64,000 nt of DNA from contig JACKII010000004.1 of the NCBI GenBank assembly GCA_020638555.1, positions 310,001 to 374,000 on the forward strand, read 5' to 3'. Both the position numbers and the translations under genes were made by a program. The notes below the pieces were generated by a model that searched no databases, was not told the origin of the DNA, and saw only the letters and a list, made by a program, of their open reading frames with translations. Each line of letters begins with the position of its first letter. The stretch's first letter is position 1. Below, one piece after another: positions 8,363 to 16,202 of this stretch. Origin of the DNA: Alphaproteobacteria bacterium. Its GTDB lineage: Bacteria; Pseudomonadota; Alphaproteobacteria; Bin95.

Positions 8363-9526
8363 CTATTCCGCCGCCTTGCTGCCGGCAGCGAGGGCGCCCA
8401 GCACCTCGTCCGTATGCTCGCCCAGCTTCGGCGAGGCAAAGCGGATCGGCGGCCGCTCGCCATCCAGGGTGATCGGCAGCCCGTTCAGGCGGAAATCGCG
8501 GCCCGGCACCGGCAGCACCATGCCCACCGCCGCCAATTGCTCCGAGCGCGACAGCGCCGGCAGGTCGTTCACCGGCGAGCACGGCACGCCCACGGCCTCC
8601 AGCTTCGCAATCCAGGCGGCACAGGTGTCGGTCCGCAGCACCTCGGCGATGAGGGGGATCAGCACGTCCCGGTTGTCGCTCCGCGCCGCCGGCTGGTTGA
8701 AGCGGGCGTCCTCGCACCATTCCGGCTTGCCCACTGCGGCGGCGAATTTCAGGAACAACCGGTTGTTGCCGGCGGCGAGGCAGATCGGCCGGTCCGCGGT
8801 CTCGAACGTCTGGTAGGGCACCAGATTCGGTGAGGCCGCACCGGTGCGCACCGGCGTCTCGCCGGTGTAGTTGTAGGCGTTCAGCGGGTTGTTGACCCAG
8901 TGCACCGCACTTTCGAACAGCGAGCAGCCAATGACCTTGCCCTTGCCGGTGTGGCGTCGCTCCTCCAGCGCCGCCAGCGCGCCGATGACGGCCCACATGC
9001 CGGTGGCGGTGTCGTTGATCGCCGGGGCGCAGAAGGTCGGCGGGTCCTCGGCCCGGCCGGTGAGCGTCATCACCCCGCCATAGGCCTGGGCCAGCGGGTC
9101 CATGCCCGGATGGTGCTTCAGCGGCCCCGCGTCGCCGAAGGCGGAAATCTGGCAATAGATCAGGCGCGGATTGACCGCCAGCAGGTCCTGGCCGCCAAAG
9201 CCCCCGGCATCGGCCACGCCGGGGCGCAGATTCTGGATGCAGATATCGGCCGCACGGATCAGGGCATAGAGCTTGTCCAGATCGTCCTTCGCCTTCAGGT
9301 CCAGCACCACCGACTTTTTCGAGCGGTTGGTGGCGTTGAACATCAGCGAGGCATCCTCCGTCGCCATCACGCCCCAGAGCCGGGCGTCGTCGCCGCCATT
9401 CGGCTTCTCGATCTTCACCACGTCGGCGCCCAGATCGGCCAGGATCACGCCCGAAAGCGGGCCGGCCAGAGCCTGGCCGATCTCGACGACTTTGATACCC
9501 TCCAAGGGCAAACGAACGGTGGTCAT
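8363..9526 (-). CDS. CaiB/BaiF family (class III) CoA-transferase
   Basis: The 387-residue protein starts LPLEGIKVVEIGQALAGPLS and continues ADLGADVVKIEKP, the classic opening of class III CoA-transferases. These pass CoA between an acyl-CoA and a free acid through an aspartyl anhydride. The catalytic Asp is likely that of HHPGMDPLAQAYGG, at about residue 163. Later motifs, HTGKGKVIGCSLFESA and GVPCSPVNDL, also fit. ATG 9526 is chosen because GGAAGGAAG precedes it and the N-terminus matches the family, although the frame is open much further upstream. It is divergent from the TauD-type dioxygenase gene, with 153 bases between them. The acyl substrate is unknown. Confidence 0.9.
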   Translation of the reverse strand: MTTVRLPLEGIKVVEIGQALAGPLSGVILADLGADVVKIEKPNGGDDARLWGVMATEDASLMFNATNRSKKSVVLDLKAKDDLDKLYALIRAADICIQNLRPGVADAGGFGGQDLLAVNPRLIYCQISAFGDAGPLKHHPGMDPLAQAYGGVMTLTGRAEDPPTFCAPAINDTATGMWAVIGALAALEERRHTGKGKVIGCSLFESAVHWVNNPLNAYNYTGETPVRTGAASPNLVPYQTFETADRPICLAAGNNRLFLKFAAAVGKPEWCEDARFNQPAARSDNRDVLIPLIAEVLRTDTCAAWIAKLEAVGVPCSPVNDLPALSRSEQLAAVGMVLPVPGRDFRLNGLPITLDGERPPIRFASPKLGEHTDEVLGALAAGSKAAE

Positions 9527-9679
9527 GGGGCTTCCTTCCGGAGAATCTCGGTATTGCCGACGAGAATACGCACCGGCCGCCAACCGCGCCATCCCCGAAA
9601 GGGGGCTGGCTTTCCCCGCGCGACGGTGATGTAGTTTCGGGCAACGCGCAGCCGCGCCCCACCGCACGAGGACCCGCCC

Positions 9680-10504
9680 ATGTCGTACGAAACCATCGAA
9701 GTCCGCCCGGTCACCCCGACCATCGGCGCGGAAATCCACGGCGTGAAACTGTCCGAGCCGCTCGGCAACCAGCAGTTTCAGGAGATCCACGACGCGCTGA
9801 TGCAACACCAGGTCGTGTTCTTCCGCGACCAGGACATGACCCTGGAGCAACACAAGGATTTCGGCCGCCGCTTCGGTCCTTTGCACATCCATCCCTCGGC
9901 ACCGGGGCCGGAGGGCCACCCGGAAATCCTGCGCATCCACGCCGACGAGAACTCCAAGCAGGTCGCGGGTCATCGCTGGCATTCGGACGTGAGTTGCGAT
10001 CCGGAGCCGCCCATGGGCTCGATCCTGCACCTGCACACGGTGCCGCCCACCGGCGGTGACACGCTGTTCGCCAGTTCCGCCGCCGCCTACGAGGCGCTGA
10101 GCGAGCCGATGAAGGCCTTTCTCGGCGGTCTCACCGCCCGCCATGATGGCACGCCGAACTATCACCGCCGCGCCCGGGTCGACGGGCGGGTCGATACCAA
10201 GCAATACCCGTCCGCCGACCACCCGGTGATCCGCACCCATCCGGTGACGGGCCGCAAGGGCATTTTCGTCAACCCGGTATTCACCCAGGACATTGTCGGC
10301 ATCCCCGAGGACGAGAGCAAAGCCATCCTCGAATTCCTCTATGCCCATAACCGGAAAGAGCAGTTCGTCTGCCGCTTCTCGTGGGAGAAGGATTCCGTGG
10401 CCTTCTGGGACAACCGGGCGGTGCAGCATCTGGCGATGTGGGATTACTTCCCGCAGGTGCGCAGCGGCAATCGCGTCACCGTCGCCGGCGACAAGCCGTA
10501 CTGA
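9680..10504 (+). CDS. TauD/TfdA family 2-oxoglutarate dioxygenase
   Basis: The 274-residue protein has the Fe(II) facial triad of the family: His101 and Asp103 in HRWHSDVS and His250 in NRAVQHLAMWDY. Arg265 is placed to bind 2-oxoglutarate. The N-terminal segment (VTPTIGAEIHGV) and FFRDQDMTLEQH match TauD, taurine and alkylsulfate dioxygenases and TfdA. Such enzymes hydroxylate a carbon next to a leaving group, releasing sulfite or aldehyde. The specific substrate cannot be told, though a sulfonate is a fair guess. The DUF1028 gene starts five bases after its stop, so the two are almost certainly one operon. Confidence 0.92.
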   Translation: MSYETIEVRPVTPTIGAEIHGVKLSEPLGNQQFQEIHDALMQHQVVFFRDQDMTLEQHKDFGRRFGPLHIHPSAPGPEGHPEILRIHADENSKQVAGHRWHSDVSCDPEPPMGSILHLHTVPPTGGDTLFASSAAAYEALSEPMKAFLGGLTARHDGTPNYHRRARVDGRVDTKQYPSADHPVIRTHPVTGRKGIFVNPVFTQDIVGIPEDESKAILEFLYAHNRKEQFVCRFSWEKDSVAFWDNRAVQHLAMWDYFPQVRSGNRVTVAGDKPY

Positions 10505-10509
10505 GCCCC

Positions 10510-11244
10510 ATGGCGATCATCCCGGCAGACTTCCGCTTCGAGCGCGGCCCCTATCACCACACCTTCACCGCCATCGGCCGCTGCCCGCGCACCGGCCGGC
10601 TCGGCATTGGCGTGGCGACCGGCGAGATGGGGGTGGGCGGGCGCGTGCCGTTCATCGTGCCGAATATCGGCGCCGTGGCGACCCAGGCGAACACCGACCC
10701 GCGCCTCGGCCCGCTCGCCTGCCGCCTGCTGGACCTCGGCTATCCGGCGGCGCGGGTGCTGGCGGAGCTGGAAGCGAGTGACCCCTATATCGGCTACCGC
10801 CAGCTCGGCCTTGTCGACCGCTGGGGCCACACCGCCGTGCGCACCGGCGAGCACAACTCGGCCTGGGCCGGCCACCGCGCCGGCCCCGGCTGGATCGCCA
10901 TGGGCAACGCCCTGACCGCCGAAGACGTGGTCGCCGCCATGGCCGACGCGCTTGCCGTCAGCGAGGCGGAGGATCTGGAGACTCGCCTGATGCGCGCGGC
11001 CGAGGCCGGCGCCGCCGCCGGCGGCCAGCCGGACGGCCAGCGCTCCGCCGCGCTCTTGGTGTACGAGACGGCGGGCTTCGCCATCGTCAACCTGCGCGTC
11101 GACGAGAACCCGAACCCGACAGCGGAACTGCGCCGCCTGTTCGACAAGCTTTACCCGCTGATCCCCTACTACCGCGAGCGCCCGGACAACCCGACCATCG
11201 GCCGGGTGCGCGACTGGGCCAAGGCCCACGGCATCGACTTCTGA
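10510..11244 (+). CDS. DUF1028 family protein (Ntn-hydrolase-like)
   Basis: The 244-residue protein begins with a segment leading into HTFTAIGRCPRTGRLGIGVAT and has GAVATQANTDPRLGPLACRLL, the recognisable DUF1028 core. The family is thought to adopt an Ntn-hydrolase fold but has no established reaction. ATG 10510 sits five bases after the dioxygenase stop. The coupling suggests that the two act on the same compound, for example hydrolysis after oxidation, but that is inference. The last codons (GIDF-stop) are copied in the repeat array immediately downstream. Confidence 0.85.
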   Translation: MAIIPADFRFERGPYHHTFTAIGRCPRTGRLGIGVATGEMGVGGRVPFIVPNIGAVATQANTDPRLGPLACRLLDLGYPAARVLAELEASDPYIGYRQLGLVDRWGHTAVRTGEHNSAWAGHRAGPGWIAMGNALTAEDVVAAMADALAVSEAEDLETRLMRAAEAGAAAGGQPDGQRSAALLVYETAGFAIVNLRVDENPNPTAELRRLFDKLYPLIPYYRERPDNPTIGRVRDWAKAHGIDF

Positions 11245-11540
11245 GGCCGGCCTACCGCCATTGGGGCCGCTCTACGGCCACCGCCCCGTGCCTGACACGG
11301 GGTCCATGCCTGAGACTCGGCAACGGGTTCGCATTGGGGGAGACAGGCTCGGAAGGAGGCCCCGGCTCAAGGCCGGGGAAGCAAGAGCGGCCGGGGACAG
11401 CATCGACTTCTGAGGCCACTCTCTCCACCGCCCCGTGCCTGACACGGGGCCCATGCCTGAGATTCGACAACGGGTTCGCTTTGTGGGAGACAGCCTCGGA
11501 AGGGGGGCCCGGCTCAAGGCCGGGGAAGCAAGAGCGGGTT
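11231..11540. repeat. Tandem duplication carrying the DUF1028 3' end
   Basis: The 18 bases GCATCGACTTCTGAGGCC, which include the stop codon of the DUF1028 gene, occur at 11231-11248 and again at 11400-11417, 169 bases apart. Both are followed by closely similar tracts: CACCGCCCCGTGCCTGACAC, ATGCCTGAGA, CAACGGGTTCGC, GGGGGAGACAG or its variant, and GGCTCAAGGCCGGGGAAGCA. The second unit is about 20 bases shorter near its beginning. Together with the family B element at 11532 it fills the 536-base gap between DUF1028 and nadC, and no gene was seen there. Confidence 0.85.
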
Positions 11541-11703
11541 CTTTTCCCGCTGGCTCACCACCCCATCTTCCCTGTCCCCGCGAAAGCGGGGACCCATGCC
11601 TGAGAGACCAACACAGAGTCCCTGTCCTGTGAGAAGCTCTCAGGCATGGGCTCCCGCTTGCGCGGGAGATGGGGTAGGAGAGTGGGTCAACCCGTGCCGA
11701 AAG
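11532..11703 (-). repeat. Long-form dispersed repeat (family B)
   Basis: Read on the minus strand it starts TTTCGGCACGGGTTGACCCA, has the hairpin CCCGCGCAAGCGGG, a perfect 11-base inverted pair ATGCCTGAGAG (11596-11606) / CTCTCAGGCAT (11637-11647), a second hairpin CCCCGCTTTCGCGGGG, and ends near GAGCCAGCGGGAAAAGA. The same long form occurs on the opposite strand at 45045. Shorter forms without the central palindrome occur at 14933 and 48533. It lies between convergent genes. Confidence 0.85.
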
Positions 11704-11780
11704 CGCTCCAAAAGAAGCCAGGGCTGCGATGCGGTCAAGGTCCAACAGGCAAGAGGCACCCAACCTCCCCTGCACCCGTC

Positions 11781-12641
11781 CTACCGCATGTCGATATCCA
11801 GCCCCAGGTCCAGGCTTTTGGCGCTGTGGGTGAGCCAGCCGGCGGAGATCAGATCGACGCCGCTGGCGGCAATCGCCGGCACACTCTCCAGCGTGATGCC
11901 GCCGGAGGCCTCGGCGACGGCGCGGCCGTCGATAATGCCCACCGCCTCGCGCAGCACATCGGGTGGCATGTTGTCCAGCAACACCGCGTCCGGCGCCGCG
12001 GTCATGGCGTCCCGCAACTGGTCGAGCGTATCCACCTCGATCTCGATCTTGACCAGATGGCCGATGCGCTCGCGCGCCCGCTGCACCGCGACGGCGACGC
12101 CGCCAGCCAGCGCCACGTGGTTGTCCTTGATCAGCACGGCGTCATCCAGGCCGAAGCGGTGATTGGCGCCGCCGCCGGCGCGCACCGCCGCCTTTTCCAG
12201 AAACCGCAGGCCGGGCGTGGTCTTGCGGGTGCAGGTGATGCGGGCCCTGGTGCCCTTCGCTGCCTCCACCAGTTCCGCCGTAGCACTGGCGATGCCGGAG
12301 AGGTGGCAGAGAAAGTTCAGCGCCACCCGCTCCGCCGAGAGCATGGCCCGGCCGGAGCCGGCAATGCGCATGACGACGTCGCCGGGCGCGACCGGGCTGC
12401 CGTCCGGCCGCACGATCTCGCACTTCATATCCGGCGCCAGCAGGCGGAAGGCCAGCGCCGCCACGGTGACGCCGGAGACGACACCGGGCTTGCGCGAGGC
12501 AATCACCGCCTCCGCCATCTGGCCGTCCGGCACCAGCGCATCGGTGGTGATGTCGCCGGCGCGGCCCAGGTCTTCCAGCAGCGCCGCGCGCACCACCGGC
12601 TCGATCATCACGTCCGGCAGGGCGGAGGTCGGGCTTGCCAT
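11781..12641 (-). CDS. nadC: Nicotinate-nucleotide pyrophosphorylase (carboxylating)
   Basis: The 286-residue protein is full length for NadC, which makes nicotinate mononucleotide from quinolinate and PRPP in de novo NAD synthesis. Landmarks are the EDLGRAGDITTDAL opening, ERVALNFLCHLSGIA, the ITCTRKTTPGLR basic loop that binds quinolinate, GGANHRFGLDDAVLIKDNH, and EVDTLDQLRDA. All basic substrate residues look intact. It starts 13 bases after the nadA stop, so nadA-nadC form an operon. nadB (L-aspartate oxidase), often found between them, is absent here. Expression is probably controlled by the nadjacent NrtR regulator through the operators upstream of nadA. Confidence 0.96.
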   Translation of the reverse strand: MASPTSALPDVMIEPVVRAALLEDLGRAGDITTDALVPDGQMAEAVIASRKPGVVSGVTVAALAFRLLAPDMKCEIVRPDGSPVAPGDVVMRIAGSGRAMLSAERVALNFLCHLSGIASATAELVEAAKGTRARITCTRKTTPGLRFLEKAAVRAGGGANHRFGLDDAVLIKDNHVALAGGVAVAVQRARERIGHLVKIEIEVDTLDQLRDAMTAAPDAVLLDNMPPDVLREAVGIIDGRAVAEASGGITLESVPAIAASGVDLISAGWLTHSAKSLDLGLDIDMR

Positions 12642-12654
12642 GACGGGAGGCTCC

Positions 12655-13677
12655 TCAGACGACGGCCAGCATGCGTTCGACCGCGGCGCGGGCGCGGGCG
12701 GCCACGTCCGGGTCGACCTCGACCACCGGCTGCATGGTCTCCAGCGCGCGCCGGATCTTGCCGAGCGTGATGCGCTTCATGTGCGGGCAGAGGCCGCAGG
12801 ACTTCACGAACTCCACCTCCGGCAGTTCGGCGGCGATATTGCTGCTCATGGAGCACTCGGTCAGCAGCAGCACCCGCGGCGGCTTCTGCGTGCGGACATA
12901 GTCGGTCATCTCCGCCGTCGAGCCGGCAAAGTCCGCCGCGGCGATCACGTCCGGCGGGCATTCCGGGTGCGCGACGACCACCACGTCGTCCATGGTATCG
13001 CGGAAGGTCTGGATGTCCTCGCCGGAGAACTCCTGGTGCACCTCGCACTTGCCCTTCCAGGTCAGGATTTCCACGTCGGTCTTGGTGGAGACGTAATGGG
13101 CCAGATACTCGTCCGGGATGCACAACACCCGCGGCACGCCCAGGGACTCGATCACCTTGATGACATTGCCCGACGTGCAGCAGATGTCGGATTCCGCCTT
13201 CACCTCGGCGGAGGTGTTGACATAGGTGACCACCGGCACGCCCGGATACTTGGCCTTCAGGTCGCGCACGTCCTGGCCGGTGATCGAGGACGCCAGCGAA
13301 CAGCCGGCCTCCATATCCGGCATCAGCACGGTCTTTTCCGGGTTCACCAGCTTGGCGGTCTCGGCCATGAAATGGACGCCGGCCAGCACGATCACGTCCG
13401 CGTCCGACTTGGCCGCCTCGCGCGCCAGCGCCAGGCTGTCGCCGACAATGTCGGCCACGCCGTGGAAAATCTCCGGCGACTGGTAGTTGTGGGCCAGCAC
13501 GATGGCGTTGCGCTCGCGCTTCAGCCGGTTGATGGCGTCGATTTCCGGCGCGAACAACTGCCACTCGACGCTGGGGATCATGTCCTTCAGCTTGGCATAG
13601 ATGGGCGCGGTGCGGGCCTCCACCTGCGGGGTAAACGGCAGGCGGGCAGGGCGGGTCAGAGCTTCAGCAACGGGCAT
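12655..13677 (-). CDS. nadA: Quinolinate synthase
   Basis: The 340-residue protein condenses iminoaspartate with dihydroxyacetone phosphate to make quinolinate, using a [4Fe-4S] cluster. Characteristic segments are AIVLAHNYQSPEI, ADVIVLAGVHFMAETAK, the cysteine-bearing MPDMEAGCSLA (Cys126), the SDICCTSGN motif, VVAHPECPPDV and SCGLCPHMK. The frame is open to 13758, but ATG 13677 is chosen because AAGGAG precedes it and the extra N-terminus reads through the operator region. It heads the nadA-nadC operon and is oxygen-sensitive by family. It has its own readable promoter and two operator-like palindromes. Confidence 0.96.
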   Translation of the reverse strand: MPVAEALTRPARLPFTPQVEARTAPIYAKLKDMIPSVEWQLFAPEIDAINRLKRERNAIVLAHNYQSPEIFHGVADIVGDSLALAREAAKSDADVIVLAGVHFMAETAKLVNPEKTVLMPDMEAGCSLASSITGQDVRDLKAKYPGVPVVTYVNTSAEVKAESDICCTSGNVIKVIESLGVPRVLCIPDEYLAHYVSTKTDVEILTWKGKCEVHQEFSGEDIQTFRDTMDDVVVVAHPECPPDVIAAADFAGSTAEMTDYVRTQKPPRVLLLTECSMSSNIAAELPEVEFVKSCGLCPHMKRITLGKIRRALETMQPVVEVDPDVAARARAAVERMLAVV

Positions 13678-13690
13678 GAGGCGCTCCTTT

Positions 13691-13705
13691 TGCTCTAATT
13701 GAGCA
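13691..13705. promoter_or_regulatory. Operator-like palindrome O2 in the nadA leader
   Basis: A perfect inverted repeat TGCTC-TAATT-GAGCA lies directly upstream of the nadA Shine-Dalgarno. The half-site TGCTC is the same as in the second palindrome at 13741-13759, and both have 5-base spacers. Centre-to-centre distance is 52 bases, close to five helical turns, which would let two dimers bind the same DNA face. Binding by the neighbouring NrtR is inferred from position. Confidence 0.75.
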
Positions 13706-13740
13706 TTATGCAGTCCAAAAAAAACCGCTCGAACGAGAGT

Positions 13741-13759
13741 TATACTCGGTTTGAGCATA
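13741..13759. promoter_or_regulatory. Operator-like palindrome O1 near the nadA start point
   Basis: TATACTC-GGTTT-GAGCATA is an inverted repeat with a single mismatch in the arms. It overlaps a perfect 10-base palindrome AGCATATGCT (13754-13763). It lies just downstream of the predicted -10 box (13771-13776, minus strand), where a bound repressor would block initiation or early elongation. Confidence 0.75.
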
Positions 13760-13770
13760 TGCTGCGTAGA

Positions 13771-13798
13771 AGAATAGGTTGTGCAACAAAAGTGTCAA
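13771..13798 (-). promoter_or_regulatory. Sigma-70-like promoter of nadA-nadC
   Basis: On the minus strand TTGACA (13798-13793) matches the -35 consensus exactly and is followed after 16 bases by TATTCT (13776-13771), four of six matches to the -10 consensus. Transcription would start near 13764, immediately before operator O1. This is one of the few AT-rich stretches in the window. A further TTTGCTC half-site lies just upstream of the -35 box, at 13805-13811. Confidence 0.7.
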
Positions 13799-13853
13799 GT
13801 CACATTTGCTCAGAAAGAGAAAAACAACCGCATCGGCGGCCGCTTCGGGCGTG

Positions 13854-14831
13854 TCAGAGCGCCCCCGGCCGTCGGCCGGCGCTGACGCGCAGGCCCGGCG
13901 CCGGCCGCTCCAGCAGCACGTCCTCGCGGAAGCGCATCAGCTTGGCCGGGCGGCCGCCGGTGTCCGTCGCGACGCCGCCGGTGTCCTCTACCAGGTTCTG
14001 CTGCTCGACCAGTCGACGGAAATTCTGCTTGTGCAGGGCAATGCCGGAGAGCGCCTCGGCCGTGCGCTGCAATTGCGACAGGGTGAAATCGGGCGGCATC
14101 AACTCGAACAGCACCGGGCGGTACTTGATCTTGGCGCGCAGGCGGCTGATGGCGGTGGCGGCGATGCGGCGGTGGTCGGCCGCCAGCGACACGCCAAAGG
14201 TCGCCCCCTGGGTGCGCGGCGGCGGCGCCTCGCGGTCGCGGAAGGCCTCGTCGACCAGCCCCGCCGAATACAGCATCTCGTAGCGTTCCAGCGCCCGTTC
14301 CTCGTCCCAGGGCACGCGGCCGGTGCCGAAGGTCAGGTCGACCCGCTCCTCCCAACCGGTGCGGCGCGCCACGCCGCTCTCGCAGCCCCAGGCGACCAGG
14401 CGCTCGCGCAGTTCGCGCACGACGGCCGGTTCGCCCTCGCGCCGGTCTTCCCAGGGAAACAGGGCGTACCAGGACAGCCAGTGCGCCTGCATCTCCAACT
14501 GCTCGGCCGTCATCGCCACCAGGGCGAGATAGGCGATGGAGACGGCCCGATGGTCCACCCCCTCCCCCGCGTCCAGCGGCGAGGAGGTGCGATCGCCAAA
14601 GGTGTAGAGCTGTTCCACATATTCCAGCCGGCACTTGGTCTGCGCCTCCACCCAGGCGCGCAGGCCGGCCTGGAGCGTGCGATGGCCCGCGACCAGCGGC
14701 CCGGACGGCAGCGCGACGCCGGGCGCCTCGTCGGTGTCGACGGTCAGCACATAGGGCTGGCCGCCATCGACCGCGACCACCACGGCGATCAGGTCGATGC
14801 GGACGCGGCTTTCGGTGGCAATCGCCGACAT
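13854..14831 (-). CDS. nrtR: NrtR-type Nudix-related NAD biosynthesis repressor
   Basis: The 325-residue protein has an N-terminal Nudix-like domain (about residues 10-160: IDLIAVVVAVD, ALPSGPLVAGHRTLQAGLRAWV, QLYTFGDR) and a C-terminal winged-helix domain (LRAKIKYRPVLFELMPPDFT, LSQLQRTAEALSG, KQNFRRLVEQ). This is the NrtR layout, in which ADP-ribose or a related NAD metabolite binds the catalytically impaired Nudix domain and releases DNA. The Nudix box is degenerate, as expected for a regulator. The start has GGGAG upstream. It lies directly upstream of nadA on the same strand, with the two operator palindromes between them, so it probably represses nadA-nadC and perhaps senses NAD status for the cell. 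Confidence 0.9.
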   Translation of the reverse strand: MSAIATESRVRIDLIAVVVAVDGGQPYVLTVDTDEAPGVALPSGPLVAGHRTLQAGLRAWVEAQTKCRLEYVEQLYTFGDRTSSPLDAGEGVDHRAVSIAYLALVAMTAEQLEMQAHWLSWYALFPWEDRREGEPAVVRELRERLVAWGCESGVARRTGWEERVDLTFGTGRVPWDEERALERYEMLYSAGLVDEAFRDREAPPPRTQGATFGVSLAADHRRIAATAISRLRAKIKYRPVLFELMPPDFTLSQLQRTAEALSGIALHKQNFRRLVEQQNLVEDTGGVATDTGGRPAKLMRFREDVLLERPAPGLRVSAGRRPGAL

Positions 14832-14932
14832 CGTGCTCCCTGGTTGTTATGGTTGGATCCGGCGCGCCAGAGGTAGTCGATTTCGCTCTGCACAACAAGC
14901 CGACAGACCGTCTCCAGATCGCTTTCGGTACT

Positions 14933-15016
14933 GGTTGAACCCCTCTCCTGCCCCATCCGCCGCGCAAGCAGGGACAGGGAAGCAGGACTGGTGAGCCAAC
15001 TGGGAAAGACTCCGCC
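14933..15016 (+). repeat. Short-form dispersed repeat (family B)
   Basis: It begins TTTCGGTACTGGTTGAACCC, continues CTCTCCTGCCCCATC, a shortened hairpin around CGCGCAAGC, and ends GTGAGCCAACTGGGAAAGAC right at the stop codon of the luciferase-like gene. It lacks the central ATGCCTGAGAG palindrome present in the long copies. It lies between two genes of the same strand, unlike most other copies. Confidence 0.75.
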
Positions 15017-16099
15017 CTAGCCGCGCAGATGCGGCAACACCTCCGTTTCCAGCAGGCGCTTGGCCTCCGGCCCCGCCGCGTTGCGGCCGTCGCGCCAGCC
15101 GCCGTTCAGCACCACCTTGGAGAGCCCCAGCGCCTCCAGGCTCCGCAACCGCTCCACCACCCGTTCGGGCGGGCCGACGACCGCATAGTCCTCGATGAAG
15201 CCGGGGGTCAGCACCCCCGCCTGGGCCGAGTCGCCGTGGGTGTGCTTTTCCATGTCGTAGGCGGTGCGCAACGACTGCATCACCGACGCACTCTCCTCGG
15301 ACAGCGGGCCGGCGGTCTTGCCGTGCAGCACGGCGAAGCGCGCGAACACGGTCAGGCCGCCGCGCACCAGACTGTGGGCCGCCTCCCGGTCCGGGTGGCA
15401 GCCGCAGGAGACGTAGGCGCCGAAGTCGAGCGCGTCCGGGTCCAGGCCGGCCGCGCGCCGCGCGGCGCGGGCGACCTCCATGCCCCACCGGATGCGCTCC
15501 GGCACGGCGCCGAGGGCGAACATCACCCGGTCGCCCCGGCGCGCGGCGGCAGCGATGACCTTCGGCCCGGTCGCCGCCACCTCCACCTCGACCTTGCCGT
15601 CGCGGGCGACCGAGGGGCCGATCCAGGCGATGCGGCTTGCGTCCGGCGCGTGGGCCAGGTCGAGTTCGGCCACGGGCGGGGCGATGGCTTCCGGCAGGTC
15701 GACCAGGTCCTGGAACGGCACGTCGCCGCCGGCCAGATAGGTCTGCAACTGCGCCAGATAGCGCTCGAACGGCCCCAAGCGCGATGGCGCGCGACCCAGA
15801 TGCGCCAGCGCCGAGTCGCCCCGGCCGATGCCCAGCACCATGCGGCCGCGGCTGACGCTCTGCACCGTCGCCGCCGCCGAGGCCAGTACCGCCGGTTGGC
15901 GCGTCACGGTGTTGGAGACCGCCGTGCCGAGCTTCAGCCGGTCGGTCACGGTGGCGGCCATGGCCAGGGCCACGAACGGGTCGGCGGCCAGATTCTGCGA
16001 GTCGACGACGGCGAGGCCGTCCCAGCCGTTCTCCTCCATATCGCGGGCCACGTGCAGGATGCCGCGGGGCGCCGGGACGCCGCTGGACCAGATTTCCAT
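15017..16099 (-). CDS. LLM-class flavin-dependent oxidoreductase
   Basis: The 360-residue protein shows the luciferase-like monooxygenase pattern: MEENGWDGLAVVDSQ, then ALAMAATVTDRLKLGTAVS, then GRMVLGIGRGDSAL at about residues 84-97. The F420- or FMN-dependent members share this TIM-barrel fold, and the pattern is closest to the 5,10-methylene-H4MPT reductase-like subgroup. The cofactor and substrate cannot be fixed from sequence. The gene is divergent from the adjacent CoA-transferase, about 100 bases apart, so the two could be co-regulated in breakdown of one acid. Its last codons abut a family B repeat. Confidence 0.87.
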   Translation of the reverse strand: MEIWSSGVPAPRGILHVARDMEENGWDGLAVVDSQNLAADPFVALAMAATVTDRLKLGTAVSNTVTRQPAVLASAAATVQSVSRGRMVLGIGRGDSALAHLGRAPSRLGPFERYLAQLQTYLAGGDVPFQDLVDLPEAIAPPVAELDLAHAPDASRIAWIGPSVARDGKVEVEVAATGPKVIAAAARRGDRVMFALGAVPERIRWGMEVARAARRAAGLDPDALDFGAYVSCGCHPDREAAHSLVRGGLTVFARFAVLHGKTAGPLSEESASVMQSLRTAYDMEKHTHGDSAQAGVLTPGFIEDYAVVGPPERVVERLRSLEALGLSKVVLNGGWRDGRNAAGPEAKRLLETEVLPHLRG

Positions 16100-16202
16100 G
16101 AGAGCGCTTCCTTATGCCTTCGGTGTTTTCGGGCTTGGCGAGCCGCCATTGTCACTAGCATCATGCCGGGCAATGCCGATGACAACCGGGAACCACCGCA
16201 TC

